Source: Camellia lanceoleosa
Taxonomy: Eukaryota > Streptophyta > Magnoliopsida > Ericales > Theaceae
Direction of reading: 5' to 3'
Length of the DNA: 64,000 bases
Assembly: GCA_025200525.1 (NCBI GenBank)
Contig: CM045762.1
Location: forward strand, 91,640,717 to 91,704,716
Every line of letters begins with the position of its first letter. Within the stretch, counting starts at the first letter, position 1. The position numbers and the translations under genes are program-made. The notes under the pieces were generated by a model. The model searched no databases. It had not been told where the DNA came from and saw only the letters and a list, made by a program, of their open reading frames with translations. Below, in pieces: positions 10,721-22,345 of the stretch.

Positions 10721-10738
10721 TCCCCAGCAGAGTCGCCA
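10721..10738 (-). promoter_or_regulatory. Primer-binding site of Element 1 (tRNA-Arg type)
   Basis: Minus strand reads TGGCGACTCTGCTGGGGA, separated by GAAAC from the LTR end at 10744. From memory of plant tRNA-Arg 3' ends (AGTCGCCA) it matches at all but one base; tRNA-Arg priming is described for Ogre elements. This is the clearest primer-binding site in the window. Confidence 0.8.
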
Positions 10739-12177
10739 GAAACTGTAACAAGCCCACGGGGGACCTCATATCTGGTTACAGTTCGGACTCAATTTGTTAC
10801 GGTTTTTAATCTTGAACCAAAGAGTCCAAATCTGGCAAATTGTTTTGAGAAAAAATAGATTTTTGAAAGAAGTGCCAAACATGAATTGCTTTGCTAGATA
10901 CAGAGTCGCCACCTAAATATTTTTTAATGGGGGAATTTAGGAAACCCTGACTCGATGCCAAAGGCCACGTGTCCGTCATCACCAAAGTTGCCTCGGTTCG
11001 GGAACTTGGGTACGATTGGTGAAGGTCAGCTATGAGCACCCCCTCTCGTCCGATCCGAAGATCGGCCTCTACTAACCATGATATCTTATTTTTGAAAACA
11101 CATGCGTTCTTATTCTGATTTAATTAGCTAGAATTACTATGTGATGCGCACAACACAAAAGTTTAGACTAGATCGCCTAATTTGAAACGAAGCATCGCAT
11201 ATCCGTTTGTTTGGAAAATGTTTGAAATTTGCTACTCGCAAGTAGGCTAAAACACGGATTTCAATGAATTATCCCAATTCAAGTAATCCAACCTTCACCC
11301 ACAGGCATTCAGGCAGCTATATCAACTAAGCATTTAGCCACATGGTAAGCATGCTGTCATGTTAACATTCACACTCGTGCGAGATGCTAAAGCATAAATA
11401 CTTACATCGTACTCCGCGCCAAAACAACGAAACCAGTTAGCAAAACATGCATGACCCTAGTTCATGTTAAGTGGCTAATGTATCACATACAGAATGCAAC
11501 TAAGTAGGCTCGGCTACTAATGACATGGCATGGCACTTACTTTGAAACATGCTTTAAAACACGTATTCAAGAAAGTGTATTGAAAATTGCAATGCAGTTT
11601 GAATGATGAACCGAGCCTTCGGTGCATGCAAGACAAATGGATGATGCACTAATGCAAACATACGGTATGCTAAACAAAAGGTGTCCCTAAAACTAACCAA
11701 CATAAGCAGGTAAATAAAAGGGAGAACGAAAGGGGGTTGGAGGACATACACGCACCCACGCACCCTTATTACAACATTATGCCCTCACAGGGAGAGTCCG
11801 AATAAAAGAGTTCGAATGTCCAAAATAGGTACAGTCCAAAGAAAAATAAACAACTAACTAATCTAAGCTAATTACTTATTACATCACAAACTAATTTAAT
11901 TAACCATCTAAGCTAATTAAATAACTACAAAAACAAATGAGCGAATTAACAAATTAACTAATTTCAACTGAGCATGCATCTAGCTAGCTACTGAAGCTAA
12001 TTAATCTAAGTTATTACATAATTAGAAACCTCAGGACACGAGGGATGCACATGCTTGCTTCGGTTCCTCGCCTTGGAATGCCTTCCATTTGCTCTTTGGA
12101 GGCTCTGTTTGCAGGGTGTCTTCCAGTGCTTGTTGCTGAGGCTTACCAAAACACTGCAGGGGAAGCTACCAGTGGCC

Positions 12178-12249
12178 TGCCGGCCATGAGAGGAGTACTG
12201 CCGGCCAAGGATGGCCCACTGCCGGCCATCAATGGCAGGCTGCCGGCCA
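12178..12249. repeat. Four TGCCGGCCA motifs at exact 21-bp spacing
   Basis: The 9-mer occurs at 12178, 12199, 12220 and 12241. The 12 bases between copies vary, while the 9-mers are unchanged. Further copies lie at 14852-14900 in the same LTR. Confidence 0.9.
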
Positions 12250-14478
12250 CTGGTGTGCTGTGACACCAAGCTGCAACAAAGCACAAAATAGAGGACAGGA
12301 AGGGTCTCCCAAAGGCATGTACGCACCATGGCACTCCAAATCACCTCAAAACATCAAGGGAGAGGCCAAGTCGGATCCACGACCATCAATCACGCATCCC
12401 GATGCATGATGGCCAAAGATCCAACTTGTGCAAATCAATATGAAAATGAATGCACAAATAAAGCAAGTAAAGCCTAGAACTCTATCATGAATCATCAAGA
12501 GCTTCGGCGACCGAGAATTGAGACACGTTCCATCACTTGAAGTATGAAACGCCCCTCGTTCCTCGTGCTCGGATTAACACTTAATCCAAGCAATGCAACA
12601 CAAAAGCATGGCAAACATGCAACATGACCTAAGTATGCAAACATGCAATCAAAACAAACATGCGACAAGCATATGAGCGTAATGTGAGGCAACAACCTAT
12701 GACAAAATGCGATACAAACATATGAACATGCAAGGCATGTAAAGCTAAACAAGTATGTAACAACACACTACATGTAACAAGCATGCGACAACATGGTAAA
12801 ATGGGCTTACACCAAAGTTGGACAACTCTCAACTAGGTCCAAATCAGTAGCCAATAGCAATGAATTAAGCCACCCAAAACACTCAAGCATGCAAAATGCG
12901 AAAGGTTCATCAAAGGGGGCCTAAAAGGGCAACTCTCGGAAGTGCCTAAGAAGTGACAAATGTGCAAGTGTAACAACACTATATGCATTGAAATGAGATG
13001 ACAAATGATGCCAAATCATTTAAACAACACAAGTAAAGTATGCGAAGGTCCTAAGTCATGAAAGCTAGCAAAGAGCAATACAAAGGAGGCATGAAATACA
13101 TGGCATGAACGCATGAACTAAGCATGAAGAGAGCTTAATTAGGCCTAAACAAAGGCTTAAACATGCTGGAACGAAGGCTCAAATACCTAGACATGCAAGC
13201 ATACAAGCTAAGCCTTAAACTAGGCAATAACGCACGACATTCAAAGACATTTGAAGCATGAATGTAGTGGGAATGTAGCAATGGTACATGCTCTGAAATG
13301 AAGTATTAAATGATTCCAAATCATCTAAATATCTCAAAGATAGCATGCATGAATCACCGGAACACAAAGCTTGCAAGGTCAATTACGCTACAGCTATACA
13401 AAGCATGCATTATTTGACTATGAAGCATAAAAACAAAGCCAAGGCAGTCCCAAAACATGAACATTTCTAGTTCAAAGCATGGCCAAAAAGGTGCTCACAT
13501 GAAGGGCTAAGGCAACATGCAAGGTTCGCTAGTAAGCATGAGTTGTATGGCATGTATATGAAGGATGTGAAATCTCACCAAACCAGCCAAAATCAGTGAA
13601 CAAAACATGCCAAAATATGCTAAATAATCATGGAAATGCAGCCAATGCATGCCAAAATGAAGGGCTTCTTTGGAGGGCCACACAAGGGATTATTAGGCAC
13701 ATGCAAAATGGACATTCAACAAGGCCAAAACAACTCTGGAAATGGCTCAAGAGGGTCCCAAAACCCACTGAAAATGGCCTGGAACAAGGCCTAGAAGCAT
13801 GCAAAATGTGGTCTCTTTGGAAGGCCAAAAAGGGCCACCAAACAAGTCAAGGAGAGAGGGGGTCACCCCCCTCTAGTTTTGGCCTTCAAGAACACATCAA
13901 GGCCACTGAAAATCCACTAGATTTCAGTGGCTAATAGGCCAAAACACGGCCAATGCAAATATTCACATGTATGGCTCTAAACATGAAGAGCTAAAGCATG
14001 CATGGGGGAAGATGACCCCAAACAAAAATGTGACCTTAACCAAACTTGAAGAGGATGTCAAAAAAAGACTTTTTTCAGTTTATATCAAATCTCAAAAATA
14101 ATCACAAGTAGGGCTAATCTATCATGCAAAAATGGCCCTAAAAGAGAGATAAAGCACAAAGGATAGTAGATGGCCTCAAACAGAGATGAGCCCTTCAAAA
14201 AAATTGAATAAGGGCTCAAAATAAGGCACTTTATAGTTTGGCTTGAAGCCCAGAAGTGCTAAAAAATGAGGCTAATATATCATGCAAAAATGGCCTACAA
14301 AGAGAGATAAAACATGCAAGGGGGGGAGGAGCCCTCAAACATGAAAAAGTTATTGATAAAACATGTAGAAGAGATCAAAATATGATCTTTTTTAGTTCAT
14401 AACAAAGTCCAAAAATGCTTGCAAGTAAGGCTTATAGATGAAGCAAGAAAGTGCAAGTTTGAGGGAAATAGGCACTTA

Positions 14479-14479
14479 C
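14479..14479 (-). promoter_or_regulatory. Candidate 5' splice site in the LTR of Element 1
   Basis: Minus strand TTCAAGG|GTAAGTG, with the intron starting at 14479 about 235 bases downstream of the TATA box. The same site is at 888 in the left LTR. Element 4 has AACAAGG-like CTACAAGG|GTGAGTT at the homologous place (32660). See the leader-intron finding. Confidence 0.5.
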
Positions 14480-14709
14480 CCTTGAAGAGCAGCAAACCAG
14501 CAGCTTTTGGGCCAAAAGTCTGAGCTTCCAACCTCTTCAAATGGCCTCCAAGGTGCTGGAATGGAGGATGGAGGTGTATGTCTAGGTGTTGTAGTGCAAA
14601 AGTGCAAGGAAATCCAACTCTAAAGCCTAAAACACACACAATATAGAGAGAAATAGAGGTTTTTCCCTTTAAAAACTCAAAACCCTGGTGTAAGGAAGAG
14701 GGCTCTTCC

Positions 14710-14716
14710 TTATATA
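14710..14716 (-). promoter_or_regulatory. LTR promoter TATA box (Element 1, 5' LTR)
   Basis: TATATAA on the minus strand. This copy would drive the element's genomic RNA. Confidence 0.6.
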
Positions 14717-15328
14717 GAACAATGCAAAGCCAAAGCTTCTTGAACAAGCTTTTCAAGGCTTCCATCCCTCCATACACGTGTATGGAGGGGAGCAAATGAA
14801 AATCCAGCTCGTTCAAAAGATCTGCCTGGAAACCAGCTGAGATAGGGGGGTGCCGGCCATCAGTAATGGCCGGCAGGGGCAAAGCCATGGCCGGCAGTGC
14901 ACTAGGAGGGCCACTCTAAAAGGACCAAAACAGGATCCAAAAATGAGGCAAAAAGGATACAAGGTCTGGGAAACTCGAACCGGTGACGTTCTGCCACGAC
15001 AGTCGAATGCTGGGCGAGCAATCAAACCAGTTGTTGGGTGTACCTACAAGCACAACCAAGCCTTGAGGACGGTCAAAAATGGGGTGTCTACACCTAGTAA
15101 ACATCAAATCCTAACACGTTTCACATGAAAGGAGGAAAGGTGGTGTAACCAACAGGCATACCTAACCGTATCTTCAACGATGTCTTGAGCCTTCTCTTCC
15201 ACCTTGTCTTCTTTTTCTTCGTCATTCTCTTCTTAAGCCGAGGTATGTGAGAAAGGCAGAGCAAAAGGCTATAAACCTTCACTACCACCACTCTATAACC
15301 CCTTTCTTTTGCATCACTCTTTTCTGAC

Positions 15329-15817
15329 ATGGCCTCTTCCCACTGTTCTCTCTCTCTTTTTACAGACCTGAACGATTCCACGATAGAGATGACTGATTTT
15401 GACTCCCATGAACCTCAATCGCATGCTCCTCCTCGTTCTCCTATTTTCAACCTTCCAGCGATATCAGTTGAGAAAACAATGGTGGCACAGTTTGATATCA
15501 AAGCTAACTCGTATACGCTGAGGTCATGTGTGGAGACCATCACTGCGGTCTCCAACTTGTCTCGGTGACAGCAGAACAGGATGTTTGATGTACATAAGTT
15601 AAATACACAAATCTCCCTACTCCAACGTATGTACAAGGACTCTCGAGTAGAAATTAGTGCGCTGAAAAAGCAGAACAAAGAACTGAAAAGACAGGCCACC
15701 TCTACGGCCCGATTTGGAGTTCCTTCGCACAACCAATTTGATTGTCGACGAGGAGTAATTTCTTTCGGAAGCTCTACCAATGCCGAGGCAGAGTCTTTAA
15801 GAGCTCCCCGAGAGTAA
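15329..15817 (+). pseudogene. Antisense ORF with predicted coiled coil, one nonsense codon (Element 2)
   Basis: One frame of 162 codons runs from ATG (context GACATGGCC) to TAA, interrupted only by TGA at 15566-15568 where Element 3 has a glutamine codon. The N-terminal half is Ser/Thr/Pro-rich (DSHEPQSHAPPRSP). The C-terminal half, residues about 85-135, has heptad-like spacing with [19 protein letters not shown] and KQNKELKRQ, typical of a short coiled coil. I do not recognise the family. It lies on the strand opposite to gag-pol, between pol and the 3' LTR, the usual place of extra antisense ORFs in Tat elements. The homologue is at 27798-28219. Confidence 0.55.
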
Positions 15818-15819
15818 AG

Positions 15820-17180
15820 ATGAAGGAAGGTAGCTGATAATAAAGTCGAGCAACGAAGCTGTGTGTAAATGAAGCCGGTTCTAATCTTTCCCGCCAGGCT
15901 GCTGTTGGAAAATTGAGAAAATAATTACCTCTGTTTTTTTTTTTTTTTTTTTTTTGAGTGGGCACCTATAGCTTCAACTATCTCTATATTTTTATTTTTA
16001 TTTTTATTTGGAGAGGGGGGGGATTTCATCCTCTAACTTCAATGAAATAATTTTTGTTTTGCACGTCAATGGCGTGATTTATATATCACTTTGAGTTTGA
16101 AAACAATTTGTTTGATTGAATTTGAGAATGACTGAATTTTGAACTCTGAATTGGACACTGATTCCATACTGACCAGAATCAAAGAATGACGTAATGAAAG
16201 AAAAATGAAGCAAAACGATCCAAACACACTTATATACACTGATTGGTATGAAAGGAACTTTAAAACATGACTCTGAAACACAACCATTGAGCCTAAGTGA
16301 TTTTGCAATTTGTCATGATAGGTTGAAATTGAAACTAGTAGGCTGACCAAAAAAGTTGGCCGACGAACTGATGAACCAGCCAAAGAGTTGCTGTGTCGGT
16401 CAAAACGTTTCCTGGCGAATTGATGAATTAGCCAAAGAGTTATCGTGCCAGCTGAAAAATGAAGCAACACACCTGGAATTGAACCTTGATAAATGAATAG
16501 TAACTTTCGGCAGTGAATAGTTGACTCGAGTAGGGAGAAGACAAAATCTCTTACTCGAGTATGCCCTAGTACATTGTCTTGACTTTTTTCTCTTGATTTT
16601 TTGTAAAAATGTTTTGATCAACATGAAAGTTAGATTGGCATACTTATTCCATTTTCTGTTTTGAAATCATGTAAGTCAAGCTGTGAGCACTGAAATTTTT
16701 TTCCTTTTTTAAGTCCAAAGAATGGTTTGGCTTTGTAAAAATGGAATAATTTTCGAGAAAAATTAGTTAGCTTCACTTAAAATAATCAAAACCTATTTTT
16801 AAAAATGGCCACTACCTGACCAACATGGAATCAACTATTGGGGTCCATAGTTCCAAGCCAGATAATCCCGAATTGGTTTTGTTATAGCAATGGTGATAAC
16901 CGAACCAAACGAAGCTGAGCGGAATTAGACCGACCGAACCGAATGGAGCCAAGTTGAATCGAACCGATTTGAACCGAGCAGAATAGAGACGAGCCAAGCA
17001 AACACAGATAGGACAGCCAAGTCAAGTAAAGATACATCAGACAATATGGACGGGATAAGTGAGTTGAAAATGGCTATGGCCAAACTTCAGGATGAAGCTA
17101 TGTACGTATCCTAAAGATAAGAATCAGGCCTTACGTAGTTTCGGCCAAGGTTCACTCGGGTATTAACACTTTCCTTCTGT
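15820..17180. other. Non-coding region of Element 2
   Basis: Contains a T22-like homopolymer near 15935-15956, a region collinear with 28230-29625 of Element 3, and the conserved block 16600-16810. The open frame at 16066-16470 (minus) is not preserved in Element 3. GAACCGA words cluster at 16900-16980 without a clear period. Confidence 0.6.
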
Positions 17181-17335
17181 GCTCTAACTTTTTCCAAAGT
17201 CGTCCTTCCGAGTTTTCAACCTTGCGAGCTTTTTCATTTTTTTATTTTCTTCTTCTTTTTTTTCTTCATTTTTTTTCTGCTCTAACTTTTGCCTGAGTCG
17301 CCTTTTAGGGTTTTTAGCCCAGCAAGCCTCTCAAG
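17181..17335 (-). repeat. Paired direct repeats with pyrimidine-rich spacer (Element 2)
   Basis: Copies begin at 17181 and 17279 (GCTCTAACTTTT). Same arrangement as 7591-7795. Confidence 0.75.
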
Positions 17336-18015
17336 GGACATACTTTCATTTTAGCTTGTCCATGTTAATTAGTTGTGAGATCTCTAGGCTATCTAAATCA
17401 ATAAGAATGACTACTACAATTGACCAGATAGACATGATGATGTAGGGACTAATATGGTTTGAATTTGCCCCTAGTGTAGTGGATAGAAACTTGATTGTCC
17501 TTCAGTAATAAAACTCATTCTCTCATATTTCGGGATTGGACTTCTTTTTTGGTCTTCATTAGCTTGAGAAACGATCCAGTTTGAATCTTTGTCACATTCG
17601 ACCTTATTGCCCCTAATCAAGGGTTGCTTCTAATCTTAATTACATCCGACCTTATTGCTCCTAGTTCAAGGGCTACCTCCATTCCGGCTACGCAAGCCTT
17701 GTACTTTGGTTGATTATTGAACATTCTAAATGAAGGTTTGAAAGCTAAAGAGGTCGGACCTCAAGTCGAGAGGGATCTTATGCTGTACAATCTCAAGATC
17801 AATTCTAGGCATGTCTTCATAGGACCATGCAAAAATATTTTTTGAAATCTCTTAACAAAGTGACTAATCGCTTGTGCTCTTCGAAAGACAATATAGAACC
17901 AATTTGAACCAAACCAGGATCCTTCTCAGTACCCACATTAACAGAAATGATCTTATTCATCAAGGGCTTAGCACACCTCTCTTCCTCTCAATTGATCAAA
18001 ATTTGCAAATCCTGA
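17335..18015 (-). pseudogene. Deleted pol remnant (Element 2)
   Basis: From right to left: RT lead region (about 17745-18015), the RT to RNase H join near 17740, a second RNase H fragment (about 17590-17740, reading KACVAGMEVALELGA after allowing for decay), and the integrase C-terminus (17335-17560, DLDSLEISQLINMDKLK). Several stops interrupt each part. The same two deletions are present in Elements 1, 3 and 4. Confidence 0.7.
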
Positions 18016-18350
18016 GGAATTTCTTCATTTTCATTTTTATCAAAGTTTTGGAAAAACATTTTGTGATTTTCGGTCAATGCAATGAATTAAAGGCGCAGAG
18101 AAGTAGGCAAAATCTATGGCACTTTTATTGAAAAGAAACTACAACTTAGCAATAACATCAGACTCAAAAGAAAATGACAAAGAAGACCAAGACAAAACAG
18201 AGATGTCTAGGTTAGCATTCTTAAAATCAATAGATTTAGACTTGTTAGAATGACTCGAGATCCTAACCTACAGACTGGGTGGAATCAAACTCAGACTTAA
18301 CACTCAATTCAGAAAGTAAAATGAAATCATTCTCAAATTGCTAAAATTGT
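18016..18350. other. Spacer between pol and gag remnants (Element 2)
   Basis: Matches 30436-30760 of Element 3. No recognisable domain; the protease is absent. Confidence 0.5.
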
Positions 18351-19060
18351 GCATGTCATCCACCACATCTGGAAAGAAATATGTGTAATCAGCTGGTGGT
18401 TTATCCCCCGATCACAGAGCTAGTTGTATTATCCCCAAAGTTTATTGACCCATCAACGGTAAATTTTGTGGGTTTTTTGGGTAGGGTGATGACCTTTGGT
18501 GTTTGGGGTTGAGGCAGACCTATGGCTTTACGGTTGATGAGATCTTGAATCTCTAGGTGTAAGCGAAAACAACGATCACTCTCATGACCATGTTGTTAGT
18601 GAAAGGCGCAGTATTTATTGGGGTCGTGTCTGGCTGGTAGAATATTAGGGAGAGGTTGGGGATCAAGGAGCTTGAGGTTCCCCTTTTCTATGAGGATTTC
18701 CATGGCACAAGTTGGGGAGATGTGGAGTGGATGAAAGAGTTTATTTGGCGGTCGGGTTGACTCAACTGTTTGTGGGCCAGGATTGGCAATGGTGGTACTA
18801 GTGGCAATGACTGTGTTGATTTTTAAGGAGTTGGCATTACCAGGTAGAGGTGGATTAGGATGAGTCACAGTGGACATCCTAGATTGGTGTTACAATTTAG
18901 CAAGAGCATCACCGTGAGTGGCAATTGTATTGGCGATAGCATCTATGCTTCTTTGGAGGGATAAAAACATGTTTGCTATATTCTCTGGAATTTGAGCCAT
19001 CACTGATTCTAGGGAGGTGATTGGGGATAATCTAGTTGGCGAAGGAAGGGTACTTTGAAC
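18351..19060 (-). pseudogene. gag: gag remnant with TAA inside the zinc knuckle (Element 2)
   Basis: The frame 18877-18596 ends at the knuckle (YCAFH, stop, QHGHESDRC). The TAA at 18596-18598 replaces the glutamine codon seen in Element 1. Beyond it the same frame goes on with FRLHLEIQDLI. Upstream lies LFHPLHISPTCAMEILIEKG, the pre-knuckle segment. The capsid core is absent. Elements 3 and 5 have TAA at the same codon. Confidence 0.72.
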
Positions 19061-19749
19061 AGTCTACCGGTGTGAGTCTTATAGAACTTGGGAGATAATA
19101 GACCACTCTGAAGCTATAGTGCTACAACCACCTTGCAAAAACAAAAATAGGACCTTCAATCAGAATTCTAGCAGCACTCCCACAAACTGACATGCTTGAA
19201 CCATTGTTCAGAATTTGAGAACCCCAGATCACATACATTGCACATAGCAGGAAAAAGAACAAACACCCCTATGGGGGCTAGGGTTATCCTGTCCTAGCTT
19301 TGAAATGATCTAGGGTTTCACTATTCAAACAAGTGGTATCATACATCCTAGAAATGGGATAGCATCATGTCCTAATTTTGGAAGGTACTATAGCTTATTA
19401 TATGTACAAGGTTGGCTCTACTCTAGGGGTTGAAGTCAATGTGACATTACCAAAGAGTCCTATGGGTCATAACCGATGAAGTTCCCAGGAAATCAGAGTC
19501 AATATAGCCTCTCTTCGAAGTCTGAGAACATTAGATAGCATAGCTACCTTTTTGATAGATCTTAAAAGGTTATAACACAAGGCCTCCAAAGTAATGTAGA
19601 GATAGGTGTAGTGTCACAAAAAGTGTGCCTGTGCCCCTACCAGTATCTAGGAAACACAAGGACTTTAAGTGCACCAATGCATGCAATGCATAAACATATA
19701 ATTGAAAATAAAAGTCATATCATGGAGTTCGAGTCAAGGTTTTATAAAA
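19061..19749. other. 5' leader of Element 2
   Basis: Non-coding and collinear with Element 3's leader (31450-31922 joined to 49003-49243). Positions 19497-19530 are the uninterrupted counterpart of the site where Element 4 inserted into Element 3. Confidence 0.75.
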
Positions 19750-19767
19750 TCCACAGCAGAATCACCA
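19750..19767 (-). promoter_or_regulatory. Primer-binding site of Element 2
   Basis: Minus strand TGGTGATTCTGCTGTGGA, a diverged form of the tRNA-Arg type site, separated by GTTGC from the LTR end at 19773. Confidence 0.7.
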
Positions 19768-20977
19768 GCAACTGTAACATGCTGGGGGGTAACCGTGTGC
19801 GTTAAACAGTTCGGACCCTCGACTTCTTTGGAGTAGTCCCACTAGTGCAATGTGAAACATAGATGAGAGTCCAGATTTAGAAACTTTCAGAAAATCCATT
19901 TTATTGCAAAACTTTTGCCAGAAATAGACTGCGTCATCAGGGTTCAGAGTCGCCACTAATATTTTTTTGAAATTAGGAAACCCATGACTAGTGCCAAGGC
20001 CACTGTTCGTCATAACCAAAGTTGTCTCGGTTCGGAGCCTTAGATATGAGAGGGGAAGGTCATTAATTGAGCACCCCTGCTCACCTGATCAAAACATCGG
20101 CTTTTACTAAACCATGATATGAATTTTATTTTCTTTATATGTTCATGTTCTGATTATTTAATAAATCCTAAAATTTACTATGTGAAGCATACAAGTATAG
20201 ACTATGCCATTCATTTTGGAATAATTTGATTTCATGTATTCTGAAAAAGTTTTGAAGATGTTCAACTCAAATAAATTGAGTTACAAACATGAAAAATCAA
20301 CATCATTCCAATTTAAGCGACACAAGCTCCATCCACTGGCATTCATACAGTTATATCAAGTAAGCAAGTAGTCACATGGTAGGATGCTTAAACATAATAA
20401 AAAAACACACACACAAGCGAGATGCTAATGCATAAAAAGTTACATATTTACCAACGTCCCACGAACAGCTACAAAACAAAGTTAGTAAAACATGCCTGAT
20501 CTTATATACGAAAAATCCTAATGCAATTCACTCATGAGATGCAACTAAAGATTCGGCTTCTAAGATATGACATGTGAATCATCTCAAAAATATGAAGTAG
20601 CGCACATAATCACATAGGAATTGATTAAATCCACAAATGCAAACTTAGCCAAATCAAGATGCATGAAACATGGATGCAAAGCATGGATATAATGAAAAAC
20701 AAAATATGATGCATATTCACAAATAAAGAAAGCAAGTAAAAAAATAAGATAGAAAGAATCGGGGATGGGGAATTATTACAACACTTGAATTATTACATAT
20801 CCAAATAAAGGAGGAGGAAGAAAACAAATATTACAGAAAAATATAAAAATCCTCACAAACTCTCAAAATAAAAATAAAATAAAGAAACTTCATGTACTTT
20901 GGGGATCGCCGGAAAATATTCTACTTACTGCAGGAAGACTGCTCCGTTCTGTTTGGAGAAACATATTTTGCGAGAGT

Positions 20978-21175
20978 ACTATTCATCCCGGGACACTATT
21001 CACTGCCGATAGTACTATTCACCATGATAATTACTATTCACCCTTTTTTATCGTTATTCATCTTACTGTGCATTTTTAGTATGCAATTATTATTCATCGC
21101 CGGAGGTACTATTCATCGTCGGGGTAACTATTCACCTCCAGAGGTACTATTCACCACCGATCACTGTTCATCCGG
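20978..21175. repeat. Array of ACTATTCA motifs at about 19-bp spacing
   Basis: The motif occurs at 20978, 20995, 21014, 21033, 21053, 21088, 21108, 21127, 21146 and 21163, i.e. 17-20 bp apart with one double step. The corresponding array in the right LTR is 50186-50415. Confidence 0.85.
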
Positions 21176-21194
21176 TGGGGTAAATTACCACAGT

Positions 21195-21433
21195 ATATAG
21201 AAAATAGTAAATTATAGTAGATATGTGGGTAGTGCAGCATTCCCGTTAAAGTAATAAAGAAACTAGTAAATTACAATAAATATGTGGGTAGTGCAACCTT
21301 CTCATTAAAGCGATAAAAAAACTAGCAAATTATAACAGATATGTGGGTGGTGCAGCCTTCCCATTAAAGCAATAAAGAAACTAGTAAATTACAACAGATA
21401 TGTGGGTGGTGCAGCCTTCCCGTTAAAGCGATA
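21195..21433. repeat. 59-bp tandem repeat, 4 copies
   Basis: ATATGTGGGT recurs at 21221, 21280, 21339 and 21398. The right LTR has only two copies (about 50455-50580). Confidence 0.92.
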
Positions 21434-21818
21434 AAAAAAAAGTTATGAAAAGCAGTAAAGGAAGTATTTAAACAAGTTCAACACATTTTAAAATTAAATG
21501 CAAGTTTGCGAAAATTCACCTTTCGGGAAAATGATGAATTTTCTGATTTACAAACTTTCTTCTTATCACCCTCAAGATTGTGCAATGTGTTCTCAATTCT
21601 CAATTCAAAATTCAGAATTTCAACTGTAGTGGTTGGTTTGGACGTATTGGAAAGAAAGGATTTGTTCGGAAAAATAAAATAGCTAATATTTTGTTTTTTC
21701 CCTCTCTTAAAAAACAACTATTTGTTTTCTCTTCTTTCTGATCTTTTTTTTCTCTCAATTCTCTTTGTCTGATTCTTTCCCTCAATTCTTTCCCCCAATT
21801 CTCCTTCCTCTCTCTTCC

Positions 21819-21826
21819 CTTTTATA
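21819..21826 (-). promoter_or_regulatory. LTR promoter TATA box (Elements 2/3)
   Basis: CTATAAAAGG on the minus strand, about 685 bp from the LTR start. The same box is at 50985-50992 in the right LTR. Confidence 0.6.
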
Positions 21827-21889
21827 GAAAATAAAATCAAGAAAATGATAAACTAACAAACGGTGAAAGGAGCTGATTTCAAAAAGGTG

Positions 21890-22345
21890 CATAGTGATTT
21901 TACTATGCACTGCACAGTAAAATTATTATGTACTTTACAATATGATAATATATAAAATATATTATTGGCATTATTAACATAAATATATGTACAAATATCC
22001 AAAAATTATATATAAAAAAATACACACAAATATGTAAAATTATAAAATAACAAAATACATGGACTAATTAGCAAGTCAAATATTTAACATAATGTGACCA
22101 AAGCGGGTCTAAAGTAAAAGAAAACAAAAAAGCAAACGGTAGGAGTGTGGTTAATTTTTCAAAAGGGGGGATAGTACCTTTATATAATATATAAAAATAT
22201 TTAATGGTTTATATATATATATACAAAAGTATGCTGCATAAGTGAAACCACGACATCGAATGAATTAAATAAAATATTATATATAATAATATCATATAAT
22301 ATATATATATATATATATAATAGTACATAAAAGTATAGGAGAATA
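21890..22345. other. AT-rich upstream part of the shared LTR
   Basis: Upstream of the TATA box on the minus strand. It contains TATATA runs near 22205-22225 and 22290-22320. The run lengths differ from the partner LTR (51370-51490). Confidence 0.7.

Larger units (their letters stand above)
1..15092 (-). mobile_element. Element 1: non-autonomous Tat/Ogre-like Ty3/gypsy retrotransposon (3' LTR cut by window edge)
   Basis: Positions 1-1530 and about 13565-15092 are near-identical copies, and the right copy is part of a 4349-bp LTR. Read on the minus strand the order is 5' LTR (10744-15092), primer-binding site (10721-10738), gag remnant, deleted pol remnant, antisense ORF remnant, four tandem arrays, polypurine tract (1535-1543) and 3' LTR (1-1530, remainder outside the window). 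The right LTR ends in TG..CA. The flank at 15093 matches an uninterrupted stretch of Element 3 near 26605, so Element 1 inserted into Element 2. CCTAG (15093-15097) would be one target duplication; its partner lies outside the window. Pol lacks most of RT, the first RNase H and the integrase core, so the element could not move on its own. Confidence 0.9.
10744..15092 (-). repeat. 5' LTR of Element 1 (4349 bp)
   Basis: Bounded by TGTAACAAGCC at the left (next to the primer-binding site) and GTGTCTACA at the right. On the minus strand it starts TGTAGACACCCCATTTTTGA. The TATA box lies only about 380 bp from the LTR start, leaving nearly 4 kb of LTR downstream of the promoter. That part is AT-rich, full of CATGC words and has no coding capacity. 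Segments at 11766-11830 match the Element 5 LTR near 63720-63790. Confidence 0.93.
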
